Below, piece by piece: positions 5,924 through 18,364 of a DNA stretch of 22,363 nt. The notes beneath the pieces were generated by a model. It saw only the letters and a list, made by a program, of their open reading frames with translations, did no database searches and was not told where the DNA came from. The stretch's first letter is position 1, and every line of letters begins with the position of its first letter. A program made the translations under genes and the position numbers. The stretch lies in NCBI GenBank assembly GCA_023417665.1, contig JAEZFA010000115.1, positions 1 through 22,363 of the forward strand, in the 5' to 3' direction. The stretch is from Pseudomonadota bacterium (GTDB taxonomy: Bacteria; Pseudomonadota; Alphaproteobacteria; Rhizobiales; Xanthobacteraceae).

Positions 5924-7996
5924 TCAGTAGCTCAGCCGGAACCCACCATAGATCGCTCGTCCTGAACCGGGGTTGAACAGATTGGTCGGCCCGACACCGA
6001 ACACATTGGCGACGCTGACCGCGGAAATGTAGTTCACGTCGGTCAGGTTGCGCGCATCCAAATAGAAGGTGGCATTGTCGTGAAGCGCATAGACCGCGCG
6101 GAACCCAAGCAGCATGAAGGCATCGGTTCGCGTGGTGTTGGCATTATCGACGAAGTACGCCGACGGAATGATTTCCACGTTCGGTCCGAACGAAATCCCA
6201 CCCGGATGCTTGTACATGAGCTCGCTGCGGATGTAGTGCCGCGGCGCGCCCGGCAATTCGTTGTCGCCGAACACGGGATGGCCGTCGAAGCGAAAGTCGC
6301 TGAAGGTGTAGGCCATATGCAGCCATAACTTGTCTGGCGCAGTGCCGTTCGTGAAGAAGCCCTCCGCGATCGCAATTCCGAAGCCGATCTCGATCCCACG
6401 ATGAATGGTGTCCGGCACGTTGCCGATTTCGCAAATGCCGCCGCCCGCGCTCAGGCACTGCAACTCGTTCTTGATGTTGGCGTGATAGGCCGCGATGTCC
6501 CAGGTGAAATTCGGTCTGCGGCCGCGCGTACCGATTTCGAAGGTCGTCGCTACTTGCGGACGAATCTGCGTGAAATCGCCGGAGATCGCACCTCCTTCGC
6601 CGAAGCTCGACGCTTCGGAACTGCGGGAAAGATTCGCAAAGACCTGCCATGCCGGATCGACGTCCCACACCAGGCCCACTTTCGGGCTCCAGAGGTCGTG
6701 CGACACGACACCGGCGACGGAAGCACCGGTGACTGTCGTCCGGTCCCGCACGGCATGGAGATATTGCATGGCCGTTACGAGCGCTACGTTCGGAAAAAAA
6801 TAGTATGTGTTCTCGACATAGCCTGCGTAGTTCTGTGACTTGTCGATTGTCCGCCCGAACAACGGGCCCTTCACCGCACCCGCATTGTTGCCAAATACGC
6901 GTGCATCTACCTCGCCATTGTGAATGTTGAAGCCAGCCACCAGCCGGCTTCGCTTTCCACCGATAGCGCCTTCATTGACGATACGCGCGAAGCCTCCGTA
7001 GTCCTGATAATCGAAATCGAGCCACACGGAGATCGGATGCTTGAGATGCCGGTCGAGATAGAACATGCCAAGCTCGACGATGGTGTCGTCGAAACGCAGC
7101 GTGGTCTTGTTGGCAACGCGTATCGAATCGATGTTGCGCTGCCAGTCGCGCACGATGTTGTCGGCATTCGCCGTGCGCGGCGCCGTCAGCGCCACGTTAC
7201 GCTCGACTTCTCCTGGAATGCGCTGCCTGATCGTATTCGAATTGATGTAGAAGCGCGTCTCTGCATTCTCGGAAAAGCGATAACCGAGATTGGCGTTGGC
7301 GCGCACCGATTCGCCGTCACTGTGCTGCCGGAAGCCGTCCTGCGACTGGTATGAACCGGTGATGAAATAATCCGCCGGGCCGAACACCCCGGCGCTATGA
7401 ACCTGAAAGCGATAGAACCCGAAGCTGCCGGCATCAATCGACGCTCCAGTTCCCGGTAGATCGCGGCCCGAGGGTGTTACGAAGTTGATCGCGCCGCCGA
7501 GCGCATTCGCGCCGAAGCGCAACGCATTTGCGCCTTTATAGACTTCGACGAAGCGATAGGCCGACGGATCGATTTCCTGAAAGTCGCCATAACCGTCGGC
7601 CGTATTCAGCGGGATTCCGTCCATGAAAAGCTGCGTGCTGCGCAGATGAAAGTTGCGCGATAGCCCCGAGCCGCGGATCGAGAGCCGCGAGTCCTCGCCC
7701 CACTTCGGTTGCACGATCACACCGGGCACATAATCGAGCACATCCTTAAGCGTCGTGGCATGCTGGTTCTTGAATTGGGTGTCCGGCACGACATTGACCG
7801 AACCGGGTATGTTGCGGATTTCACTTTCGGCTTGTGCCGGGGTCGGTACCGTGAGCGAGTTTCCCGCGCGGTCACTCTCGACCGTTATTGTCGGCAGGCT
7901 TTCCTGCGCCGACGCAGCAGATGAAACGGACAGCACGACGGCTGTCAGAAGAGTTGCAATCGTGGGCGGCACGACGAGGTTGAACGTATAGTACAT
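5924..7996 (-). CDS. TonB-dependent outer-membrane receptor (putative metal/copper or siderophore uptake)
   Basis: This is a 690-residue outer-membrane active-transport porin. The signal peptide is cut after about residue 30 (SSAASA). A TonB box follows (PTITVES, about 35-41). The plug domain (about 55-170) contains NIPGSVNVVPD, LKDVLDYVPGV, LSIRGSGLSRN and LRFGANALGGAINFVTPSGRD. The rest is a 22-strand barrel ending in the terminal aromatic typical of barrels (GGFRLSY). Two cysteines nine positions apart (C514, C522) probably form a disulfide in an outer loop. It is the last gene of a three-gene operon behind a YcnI-like protein, which points to copper or another metal. The barrel alone resembles FecA-type receptors, and I cannot fix the ligand. 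Confidence 0.88.
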   Translation of the reverse strand: MYYTFNLVVPPTIATLLTAVVLSVSSAASAQESLPTITVESDRAGNSLTVPTPAQAESEIRNIPGSVNVVPDTQFKNQHATTLKDVLDYVPGVIVQPKWGEDSRLSIRGSGLSRNFHLRSTQLFMDGIPLNTADGYGDFQEIDPSAYRFVEVYKGANALRFGANALGGAINFVTPSGRDLPGTGASIDAGSFGFYRFQVHSAGVFGPADYFITGSYQSQDGFRQHSDGESVRANANLGYRFSENAETRFYINSNTIRQRIPGEVERNVALTAPRTANADNIVRDWQRNIDSIRVANKTTLRFDDTIVELGMFYLDRHLKHPISVWLDFDYQDYGGFARIVNEGAIGGKRSRLVAGFNIHNGEVDARVFGNNAGAVKGPLFGRTIDKSQNYAGYVENTYYFFPNVALVTAMQYLHAVRDRTTVTGASVAGVVSHDLWSPKVGLVWDVDPAWQVFANLSRSSEASSFGEGGAISGDFTQIRPQVATTFEIGTRGRRPNFTWDIAAYHANIKNELQCLSAGGGICEIGNVPDTIHRGIEIGFGIAIAEGFFTNGTAPDKLWLHMAYTFSDFRFDGHPVFGDNELPGAPRHYIRSELMYKHPGGISFGPNVEIIPSAYFVDNANTTRTDAFMLLGFRAVYALHDNATFYLDARNLTDVNYISAVSVANVFGVGPTNLFNPGSGRAIYGGFRLSY

Positions 7997-8069
7997 TTTA
8001 GACTTTCTCTGCGATCGGCGCGGCTTCTGAGGCGAGCGTCCGCGATCGCGCTATGGCTGCGAATGGGTG

Positions 8070-8588
8070 CTAGTTCTTCGGCGTGACGGTGAGCGAGGCG
8101 GCCGGGCTTTCGAGCTCGTGCAGCTTCTGGCTCGGCGCGGGAATTTGATTCCACGCACGCCGCCGATCTCCGCATTCCTGCTCGACCGGGAAATAAAGCA
8201 CGCCCTCTTGCTGCGGCAGCCGCAACTGGAGGACGAACTCGTCAATATGATCGTCCGGTATCGTTCCGCCGCTGAAGATGACTTTCGCCACCCGCTCGAC
8301 AAGCTTCGTGCCGTGCGGACCATCGACAACCCGGTCCAGCTTCACGCGAATGACTTCGGTCTTCCAGCCTGGCTTCACCATGGGCCGCGCCTGGAGCACG
8401 CTCTCGGGCAGCCAGACTGAAATCCGGGTGGTAGCCGCACCATCGCAGCCATGTGGAACGGTAAAGACGGCGCGGTAATAACTGTCCGCGGGCGCGGAAC
8501 GTTGCGTGAGAACGACATGGGCAAATGCGGCGGAAGCGCTGACGATCAGCGCAAGCGCCGCGCAGAAGACTGCGCGAAACGAGAACAT
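8070..8588 (-). CDS. YcnI/DUF1775 family periplasmic copper-binding protein
   Basis: This is a 172-residue secreted protein. The signal peptide ends at AFA, leaving His24 as the first residue of the mature chain (HVVLTQ). YcnI proteins bind Cu(II) with that N-terminal histidine (mono-histidine brace) plus an acid and a tryptophan; W145 in RRAWNQIP is a plausible partner. Family features are VFTVPHGCDG, ISVWLPESV, KPGWKTEV and LYFPVEQECGD. C47 and C138 may form a disulfide. Role: copper handling or delivery in the periplasm. It lies 61 bases after the DUF2946 gene and 73 bases before the TonB receptor, all on one strand. A GAAGGTG ribosome site supports the start. Confidence 0.87.
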   Translation of the reverse strand: MFSFRAVFCAALALIVSASAAFAHVVLTQRSAPADSYYRAVFTVPHGCDGAATTRISVWLPESVLQARPMVKPGWKTEVIRVKLDRVVDGPHGTKLVERVAKVIFSGGTIPDDHIDEFVLQLRLPQQEGVLYFPVEQECGDRRRAWNQIPAPSQKLHELESPAASLTVTPKN

Positions 8589-8649
8589 GACTTCACCTTC
8601 GAAGCGATAACGGAAACAGAAGAAAGCACCGGCAAAGCCGGTACGACCG

Positions 8650-9045
8650 TCAGGCTTCGGAAGGAGGCGCGCGTTGTCGTTGGGAGAACCGGCCGGGAGA
8701 CGGGACTAAATCGACGTCTCCAACCGTCCATGTGACGTCGGTGACGACCCTTTCGGTTTGCACCGAGGAGGGAGGTTCCGGCGCGAGCGCCACTGCCGCT
8801 GCCGCGCAAACCGCGCAACCGAACGCCTTGCTCGCCTGCTTCGAGGGAGCACCGCCGGGCAGTTCGCTATCGGCTGCGCGTTTGCCGTAGCAAATCTCCA
8901 GGAAGGACCAATTCTGGCCTGCGGCTTCTGCAGAGAACTGCGCGCCGGCGAATGCGCCGAGGAGTAGTTGCAGGACCAGCGCATAGGCGGCGAGCCAGCC
9001 GATCGACCGTCGCCACGCTCCCTGCTTTGTACCCCGCCGCAGCAT
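8650..9045 (-). CDS. DUF2946-like small membrane/periplasmic protein
   Basis: This 131-residue protein has one N-terminal hydrophobic segment (about 14-35), acting as an anchor or signal. It also has three cysteines, C52 (EICYG) and a CAVC pair (77-80), just ahead of an Ala-rich stretch. The EICYG...CAVC layout resembles DUF2946 proteins, which are often encoded beside copper-transport genes. Here it is the first gene of the operon with the YcnI-like protein and the TonB receptor, so a role in metal sensing or handling is likely, though the family has no proven function. The start at 9045 has GGGGAGAG a few bases upstream. The C-terminal tail is polar and basic. Confidence 0.72.
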   Translation of the reverse strand: MLRRGTKQGAWRRSIGWLAAYALVLQLLLGAFAGAQFSAEAAGQNWSFLEICYGKRAADSELPGGAPSKQASKAFGCAVCAAAAVALAPEPPSSVQTERVVTDVTWTVGDVDLVPSPGRFSQRQRAPPSEA

Positions 9046-9484
9046 CAGCTCTCCCCAGGTGATGATTAGCCACAGCCGTCAAAAGCGGCCATGTGACGGA
9101 TTCGCCGTAATAGTCTTGCCAAAACTAACCCAGAGCACGCAATATTATTGCCAATGAGTCAGAGGTGCCGCAACAACCGGTAAGAAAAGCTGGCCTCTTG
9201 CTTGTCCGGATGGCAGAAATCTGTCAGGGTATTAGACAGTAATGCTGTCCTAGTTTTAGGGTGGCGCTTGGCGACCGGTACGCCGATAAAACAAACCGGA
9301 AGCGCTTCCGTCGGCGGGCTGGCCGGGGCGGCGCAGACTTTGCACGGCGGACTGGCCGAGGCGTTGAGACTTGGGCCAGCCGCGCGATCAAACACATCGC
9401 GGGATCCGGACACGAGCCGAAGGCGGCGCGGAGTGCTGGGCACCGCGGAACCGAGAATATTGGAAGTATTAAAGGGGCAAGGCG
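9046..9484. other. Divergent control region between the metal operon and gltB
   Basis: This 439-bp gap has no convincing gene. The open frames in it (9159-9443 minus, 9202-9594 plus) lack ribosome sites and protein-like composition. It should hold the promoters of both operons, but I cannot place clean -35/-10 pairs. Visible items are an AT-rich dyad (9139-9151); a cluster of CTGTC/GACAG motifs (9221-9225, 9235-9239, 9245-9249); a perfect 14-bp palindrome (9297-9310); and an 18-bp direct repeat with two mismatches (9313-9330, 9346-9363). The last 170 bases before gltB look like a long GC-rich leader. The gltB ribosome site (AAAGGGG) is near 9472-9478. Confidence 0.5.
9139..9151. promoter_or_regulatory. 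AT-rich dyad, possible metalloregulator site
   Basis: GCAATA-T-TATTGC is a perfect 6-1-6 inverted repeat about 95-105 bases upstream of the DUF2946 start. AT-rich dyads of this size in front of metal-uptake operons are often bound by Fur-family repressors. The sequence does not match a Fur, Irr, RirA or Zur box that I can name, so the regulator is unknown. Confidence 0.3.
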
Positions 9485-14170
<4,686 letters not shown>

Positions 14171-14175
14171 GTAAA

Positions 14176-15594
14176 ATGGGTAAGATCACGGGGTTCCTCG
14201 AATTTCAGCGCGAGGACCGGCCCTATCGGCCGGTGCAGGAGCGCATCCAGCACTATCGCGAGTTCGTCGAACCGCTCTCCGAAGAAGGCACCCGCGCACA
14301 GGCGGCGCGCTGCATGGACTGCGGGATTCCGTATTGTCACAACGGCTGCCCGGTGAACAACCAGATCCCCGACTGGAACGATCTGGTCTATCGCGGCGAC
14401 TGGGAAGAGGCCGCGCGCAACCTGCACTCGACCAACAACTTCCCCGAGATGACCGGACGCATCTGCCCGGCGCCGTGCGAAGCTTCCTGCACGCTCAACC
14501 TCGAAGACACGCCGGTCGCGATCAAGACGATCGAATGCGCGATCGTGGACCGCGCTTATGAGGAAGGCTGGATCAAGCCGCTGACGCCGTCGCACAAGAC
14601 CGGGAAAAAGGTCGCGGTGATCGGCTCCGGCCCTGCGGGCCTCGCCTGCGCGCAGCAACTCGCCCGCGCCGGCCACGACGTGCATGTCTTCGAGAAGCAC
14701 CGCAAGGCCGGGGGCCTGCTCCGCTACGGCATTCCCGACTTCAAGATGGAAAAGCACTACATCGACCGCCGCGTCGAGATGATGCAGGCCGAAGGTGTCA
14801 CGTTCCATTACGGCAAGCATGTCGGCGTGAACCTGGCCGTCGCCGATATCGTCGCGACCCATGATGCCGTGGTGCTCGCCGGCGGCGCCGAAAAAGGCCG
14901 CGACCTGCCGATCCCGGGCCGCGAACTCCACGGCATTCATTACGCCATGGAATTTCTGCCGCAGCAGAACCGCCGCGTCGGCAACGAGCCGCTCGAAGGC
15001 GGCGAGGAAATTCTCGCAATCGGCCGGCATGTCGTCGTCATCGGCGGCGGCGACACCGGCTCCGACTGCATCGGCACCTCGATCCGGCAGGGCGCGAAGT
15101 CGGTGACGCAACTTGAGATCATGCCGGAGCCACCGGTGAAGGAAAACAAACTGATGGTCTGGCCGGACTGGCCGCTGAAGCTGCGTATTTCCTCGAGCCA
15201 GCAGGAAGGCGCGCAGCGCGAATATTCGGTGATGACCAAGGAGTTCACCGGCGAGAACGGCAAGGTGAAGAAGCTCCGCTGCATCCGGGTCGACGGCAAG
15301 ATGCAGCCGGTCCCCGGCAGCGAGTTCGATCTCGACGCCGAACTCGTGCTGCTCGCGATGGGCTTCGTGCATCCGGTGCACGAGGGCATGGTCAAGGATC
15401 TCGGCGTGGAGCTGGACGCCCGCGGCAACGTCAAGGCGAATGTCTTCGACTATAAGTCGTCGAAGCAGAACGTCTTCGCCTGCGGCGATCTTCGCCGCGG
15501 TCAGTCGCTGGTGGTCTGGGCGATCCGCGAAGGCCGCCAGACCGCACATTCGGTCGACAAGTTCCTGATGGGCGAGACGACGCTGCCGCGCTAA
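14176..15594 (+). CDS. gltD: Glutamate synthase (NADPH) small subunit
   Basis: This is the 472-residue beta subunit. It takes electrons from NADPH through FAD and passes them via 4Fe-4S clusters to GltB. The N-terminal cysteines for two 4Fe-4S clusters are present: C46, C49, C54, C58 (CMDCGIPYCHNGC) and C97, C101, C105 (CPAPCEASC). The FAD-binding Rossmann motif is GSGPAG (150-155), and the NADPH-binding one is GGGDTG (290-295). The C-terminal FACGDLRRGQSLVVWAI is the conserved FAD-contact end. Length and order are normal. It starts five bases after the gltB stop, and no separate strong ribosome site is seen beyond a G-run within the gltB end. It ends 21 bases before a large branched terminator. 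Confidence 0.97.
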   Translation: MGKITGFLEFQREDRPYRPVQERIQHYREFVEPLSEEGTRAQAARCMDCGIPYCHNGCPVNNQIPDWNDLVYRGDWEEAARNLHSTNNFPEMTGRICPAPCEASCTLNLEDTPVAIKTIECAIVDRAYEEGWIKPLTPSHKTGKKVAVIGSGPAGLACAQQLARAGHDVHVFEKHRKAGGLLRYGIPDFKMEKHYIDRRVEMMQAEGVTFHYGKHVGVNLAVADIVATHDAVVLAGGAEKGRDLPIPGRELHGIHYAMEFLPQQNRRVGNEPLEGGEEILAIGRHVVVIGGGDTGSDCIGTSIRQGAKSVTQLEIMPEPPVKENKLMVWPDWPLKLRISSSQQEGAQREYSVMTKEFTGENGKVKKLRCIRVDGKMQPVPGSEFDLDAELVLLAMGFVHPVHEGMVKDLGVELDARGNVKANVFDYKSSKQNVFACGDLRRGQSLVVWAIREGRQTAHSVDKFLMGETTLPR

Positions 15595-15615
15595 CTCCGC
15601 ACAGAATTAAAAAGC

Positions 15616-15709
15616 AAAAATGCCCGGCACCCGATGTCGGGTTTACCCGACATCGGCATATTTGAATGCTCAAGTCGGCTAAACCCGACTTGAGATGCCG
15701 GGCATTTTT
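15616..15709. terminator. Branched bidirectional terminator between gltD and the DUF459 gene
   Basis: An outer 14-bp perfect stem (15616-15629 with 15696-15709: AAAAATGCCCGGCA / its complement) encloses two further perfect hairpins. One has an 11-bp stem, 15631-15641 with 15646-15656 and loop TTTA. The other has a 10-bp stem, 15669-15678 with 15685-15694. Both inner hairpins share the core GTCGG...CCCGAC with a TTTA/TAAA loop. The outer stem ends in a T-run on the plus strand and, through its A-run, on the minus strand too. It can therefore stop transcription from gltBD and from the convergent DUF459 gene. The inner hairpins look like inserted palindromic repeats. Confidence 0.88.
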
Positions 15710-15732
15710 TTGTTTCGGGGACACGAACGGCG

Positions 15733-16854
15733 CTAGTTGCTGGCCGGTGGCCGCGGCCAGCGGAAATCGTCCGCCCGGCCCGCGACCGGGCTCTGCGGGA
15801 CCCCTTCGACCAGCGTTTTCTTCGTGATCTCGTCGATATGCACCGGCGGCAAATTGGCTTTCTGCGCGTCGTCGCCCTCGAGCACGCGGCCCTGACCGAT
15901 CGGCGTGTTCAACGGAATCACCGGCCCGATCGCAGGGCGGACGCCGGAAAGGTTCGGCCCCTGATCGAGCCCGTAAGGCAGATAAGGACTGCGCACGCGG
16001 GATTCGAACAGCCGCAAGAGATCGCGCTCGACGAAATGCGCAAGTTTGCGCGAGCCGAAGCGGGTGAAGTGCACGCCGTCGCCGGCGCGCAGCCGCCGCA
16101 TCTGCCCGTCCATGGCAGCACCGGAATAAGAGAACTGCCCCTGCTCGTCGACAAAGCCTTCCCACACGTCGACATAGCGAACGCCCGCACGCGCCGCGCG
16201 CTCGCGCAGGATTTCGTTGATGTACTGCATGTCGGCGCTGCCGCGCTGCAGGCTGATCGCCGGCATGCCGACCACATAGATCGGCGTGTTCTTCTCTTTC
16301 AGCTTCGCCAGAAAATCATCGACGCGCTTCGCGTAAAGCTCGCGCCAGCGATCGCTGCGAAATTCATGCGCACCTTTCTCGTCGCGAAGCTGCTGGCGAT
16401 CGTTGACGCCGAGCATCACCACGAAAGCCGTGGCGCGCTCGCCGGCAACGATACTCTCGGCTTGCGTGACCCAGTTGTGAAAGTCCTGCCGGACATGCCC
16501 CGAGGCCGCGCGCACGCGCTTGATGACCGCGACTTCCGGATGCTCGGTGAAGAAACCTTCGGCCAGTCCCTGCGCGAGTTGTTCGGCCATGGTGTCGCCG
16601 ATCACGACGACATACTCCTGCGGCGGCTCGGTGCGCTTGGCGTCGGCATCGGCGGCGGCGGCACTCGTATAAACGGTGCCGACCGTCGGGTCTTCACGCT
16701 CCCTCGGGGCTTCCTGCTTCGACGCTTCGGGCTGCCATCGCGGGCCGAACAGCCGCTCGAAAATTGTGAACGGGCTCTGCGCATGCGCTGGCAGCGCCGC
16801 GAGCGAAAGCGCGGCGATTCCAGTTGCGAAAAGGACGGCGAGCAGGCGCTTCAT
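15733..16854 (-). CDS. DUF459 / SGNH-hydrolase-fold exported protein
   Basis: This is a 373-residue exported protein starting at the ATG at 16854, which opens directly with a signal peptide (MKRLLAVLFATG ... LPAHAQ, cut at about 26). A Pro/Glu-rich linker leads to an SGNH-like domain (about 80-290). Block I is VVVIGDTMAEQLAQGL (GDT at 86-88), block III is MLGVNDRQQL (GVND 149-152), and block V is GDGVHFTRFG (D259, H262). The usual catalytic serine of GDS is threonine here, so normal hydrolase chemistry is in doubt. DUF459 proteins are linked to periplasmic polysaccharide or envelope modification. It follows the MltB-like gene by 86 bases on the same strand. The C-terminal 70 residues are low complexity. 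Confidence 0.82.
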   Translation of the reverse strand: MKRLLAVLFATGIAALSLAALPAHAQSPFTIFERLFGPRWQPEASKQEAPREREDPTVGTVYTSAAAADADAKRTEPPQEYVVVIGDTMAEQLAQGLAEGFFTEHPEVAVIKRVRAASGHVRQDFHNWVTQAESIVAGERATAFVVMLGVNDRQQLRDEKGAHEFRSDRWRELYAKRVDDFLAKLKEKNTPIYVVGMPAISLQRGSADMQYINEILRERAARAGVRYVDVWEGFVDEQGQFSYSGAAMDGQMRRLRAGDGVHFTRFGSRKLAHFVERDLLRLFESRVRSPYLPYGLDQGPNLSGVRPAIGPVIPLNTPIGQGRVLEGDDAQKANLPPVHIDEITKKTLVEGVPQSPVAGRADDFRWPRPPASN

Positions 16855-16940
16855 AGGCCCCGGAAACTGTCCGCATTTCCGGGCTAATGCAAGGCGGAAC
16901 CCGGCGCATGATCCCAAAAATGCGACGCGGCCGCTTCCCT

Positions 16941-18314
16941 TTAGCGGCCGCGCCGGAGCCGCTCCAACAGCGAGGCGGTAGCGAAAGCATCGGGCGTGAT
17001 GCCGCTGCGCTGTTGATAGGCGAGCAAGGCTGCGCGGGTCTGGTCGTCGAGCCTGCCGTCGATTGCACCGCTATAAAGCCCGAGCGACGACAGCCGCTCC
17101 TGCAATTCGATGCGCTCGGAGCGCGAAAGCACCTGCTCCCCGCGCGGCCAGTCGCCGTCGAACGGGCCGCCGCCGCGAATGCGATCCGCAAGATGGCCGA
17201 TCGCCAGCGCATAGGCATCAGCCGGATTGTAGCGCAGGATGACCTCGAAATTCTTCGTCATCAGGAACGCCGGGCCGCGTGCCCCCGCGGGCGCGAGGAT
17301 ATAGCCCTGCGTCTGCGGGAACGCCTGATTGCGCACGCGCCGCACGCCGAGTGATGCCCATTGCTGCGTCAACTTCTTGATCTTGCGATTGGCGAGCTTG
17401 AAGTCGAAGTTGCGCGGCAGCTCGACTTCGTAGCCCCAGCTGATGCCGCGCTGCCAGCCGTTCTTGGACAGATTGTTTGCCGTCGAGGCCAGCGCATCGG
17501 CCACCGTATCGACGAGATCGCGCCTGCCGTCGCCGGTGAAATCCACCGCAAGCCGCTTGAACGTCGTCGGCATGAACTGCGTCTGCCCGAAGGCGCCGGC
17601 CCACGAGCCCTTGAAGCGCGAGCGCGCGATGTCGCCACGCGCCACGATCTCCATCGCCGCGAGAAACTCGCTGCGGAAAAATTCCTGCCTGCGTCCGATA
17701 CAGGCGAGCGTGGCGGTCGAGCGGATGACGTCGCGGTCGCCCTTGTTCGAGCCGAAATTCGATTCGATGCCCCAGATCGCGGCGACCACATAAGGATCGA
17801 TGCCATAGGTGCGTTCGATCCGTTCGAACGTCGCGCGATGCTGCGCGAACATCACGCGGCCCTGGCTGATCCGCCGCTCCGCGACGAGCTGATCGACATA
17901 GTCCCACACCGCCTTGGTGAATTCGGGCTGCCGATCGAGCAATTCGAGAATCTTCATGTCGGGCTCGAGCCCGCGCGTCTCGCGCGCATAGACCGCGCGC
18001 GAAATTCCGCGACGCTCCGCCTGATTGCCGAGCGCGGCAATGCAGCGGCCGAAATTCGCGCTGTCGTTCGCGATCGCCTGCGGCGTCATTGCCGGATGCT
18101 TTGCGCGCAGCGTGGCGGGTGCCGCAGTCGGCGCGGCCACCGGCGCGGGTGCGGGCTGGCGCTCCGGCACTCTGGCCTGCCGGACCGGAGGATGGGGTGA
18201 ACGGATCGGTTCAGCCGTGCTCTGCGTCGTGGTCGGATCGCTGGCACAGGCGGAAATCGCGGCCGCAGCCGCAAGCAGCGCACAAACGCGCGCCGTGAAC
18301 GCAACTCTCTTCAT
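16941..18314 (-). CDS. Lytic murein transglycosylase, MltB family lipoprotein with PG-binding domain
   Basis: This 457-residue envelope enzyme cleaves peptidoglycan glycan strands to 1,6-anhydro ends. The start is the ATG at 18314 with GGGGACG upstream. The N-terminal signal has a plausible lipobox, ISAC with C23, so it is probably lipid-anchored. A Pro/Ala-rich linker (about 30-75) follows. The catalytic SLT_2 domain (about 80-375) has the key glutamate E184 in AAIWGIESNFG, then GDRDVIRSTATLA, SWAGAFGQTQFMPTTF and GYEVELP. The C-terminal peptidoglycan-binding repeat (about 395-455) reads LQERLSSLGLYSGAIDGRLDDQTRAAL. It sits in a minus-strand cluster with the beta-barrel gene (50 bases upstream) and the DUF459 gene downstream. 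Confidence 0.9.
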   Translation of the reverse strand: MKRVAFTARVCALLAAAAAISACASDPTTTQSTAEPIRSPHPPVRQARVPERQPAPAPVAAPTAAPATLRAKHPAMTPQAIANDSANFGRCIAALGNQAERRGISRAVYARETRGLEPDMKILELLDRQPEFTKAVWDYVDQLVAERRISQGRVMFAQHRATFERIERTYGIDPYVVAAIWGIESNFGSNKGDRDVIRSTATLACIGRRQEFFRSEFLAAMEIVARGDIARSRFKGSWAGAFGQTQFMPTTFKRLAVDFTGDGRRDLVDTVADALASTANNLSKNGWQRGISWGYEVELPRNFDFKLANRKIKKLTQQWASLGVRRVRNQAFPQTQGYILAPAGARGPAFLMTKNFEVILRYNPADAYALAIGHLADRIRGGGPFDGDWPRGEQVLSRSERIELQERLSSLGLYSGAIDGRLDDQTRAALLAYQQRSGITPDAFATASLLERLRRGR

Positions 18315-18364
18315 TTCGTCCCCGCTACCTACGCAGTACAAACTTCGCGAGAACGGCGGCGGAC

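Noticed and set aside
9046..9200. Cobalamin or other riboswitch in front of the TonB-receptor operon
   Set aside because: I looked for a B12-box-like core and a multi-stem leader next to the first gene and saw none.
9191..9201. Possible sigma-54 promoter (TGGC ... TTGC) upstream of gltB
   Set aside because: The GG and GC elements are only six bases apart instead of the required ten, so it cannot be a -24/-12 promoter.
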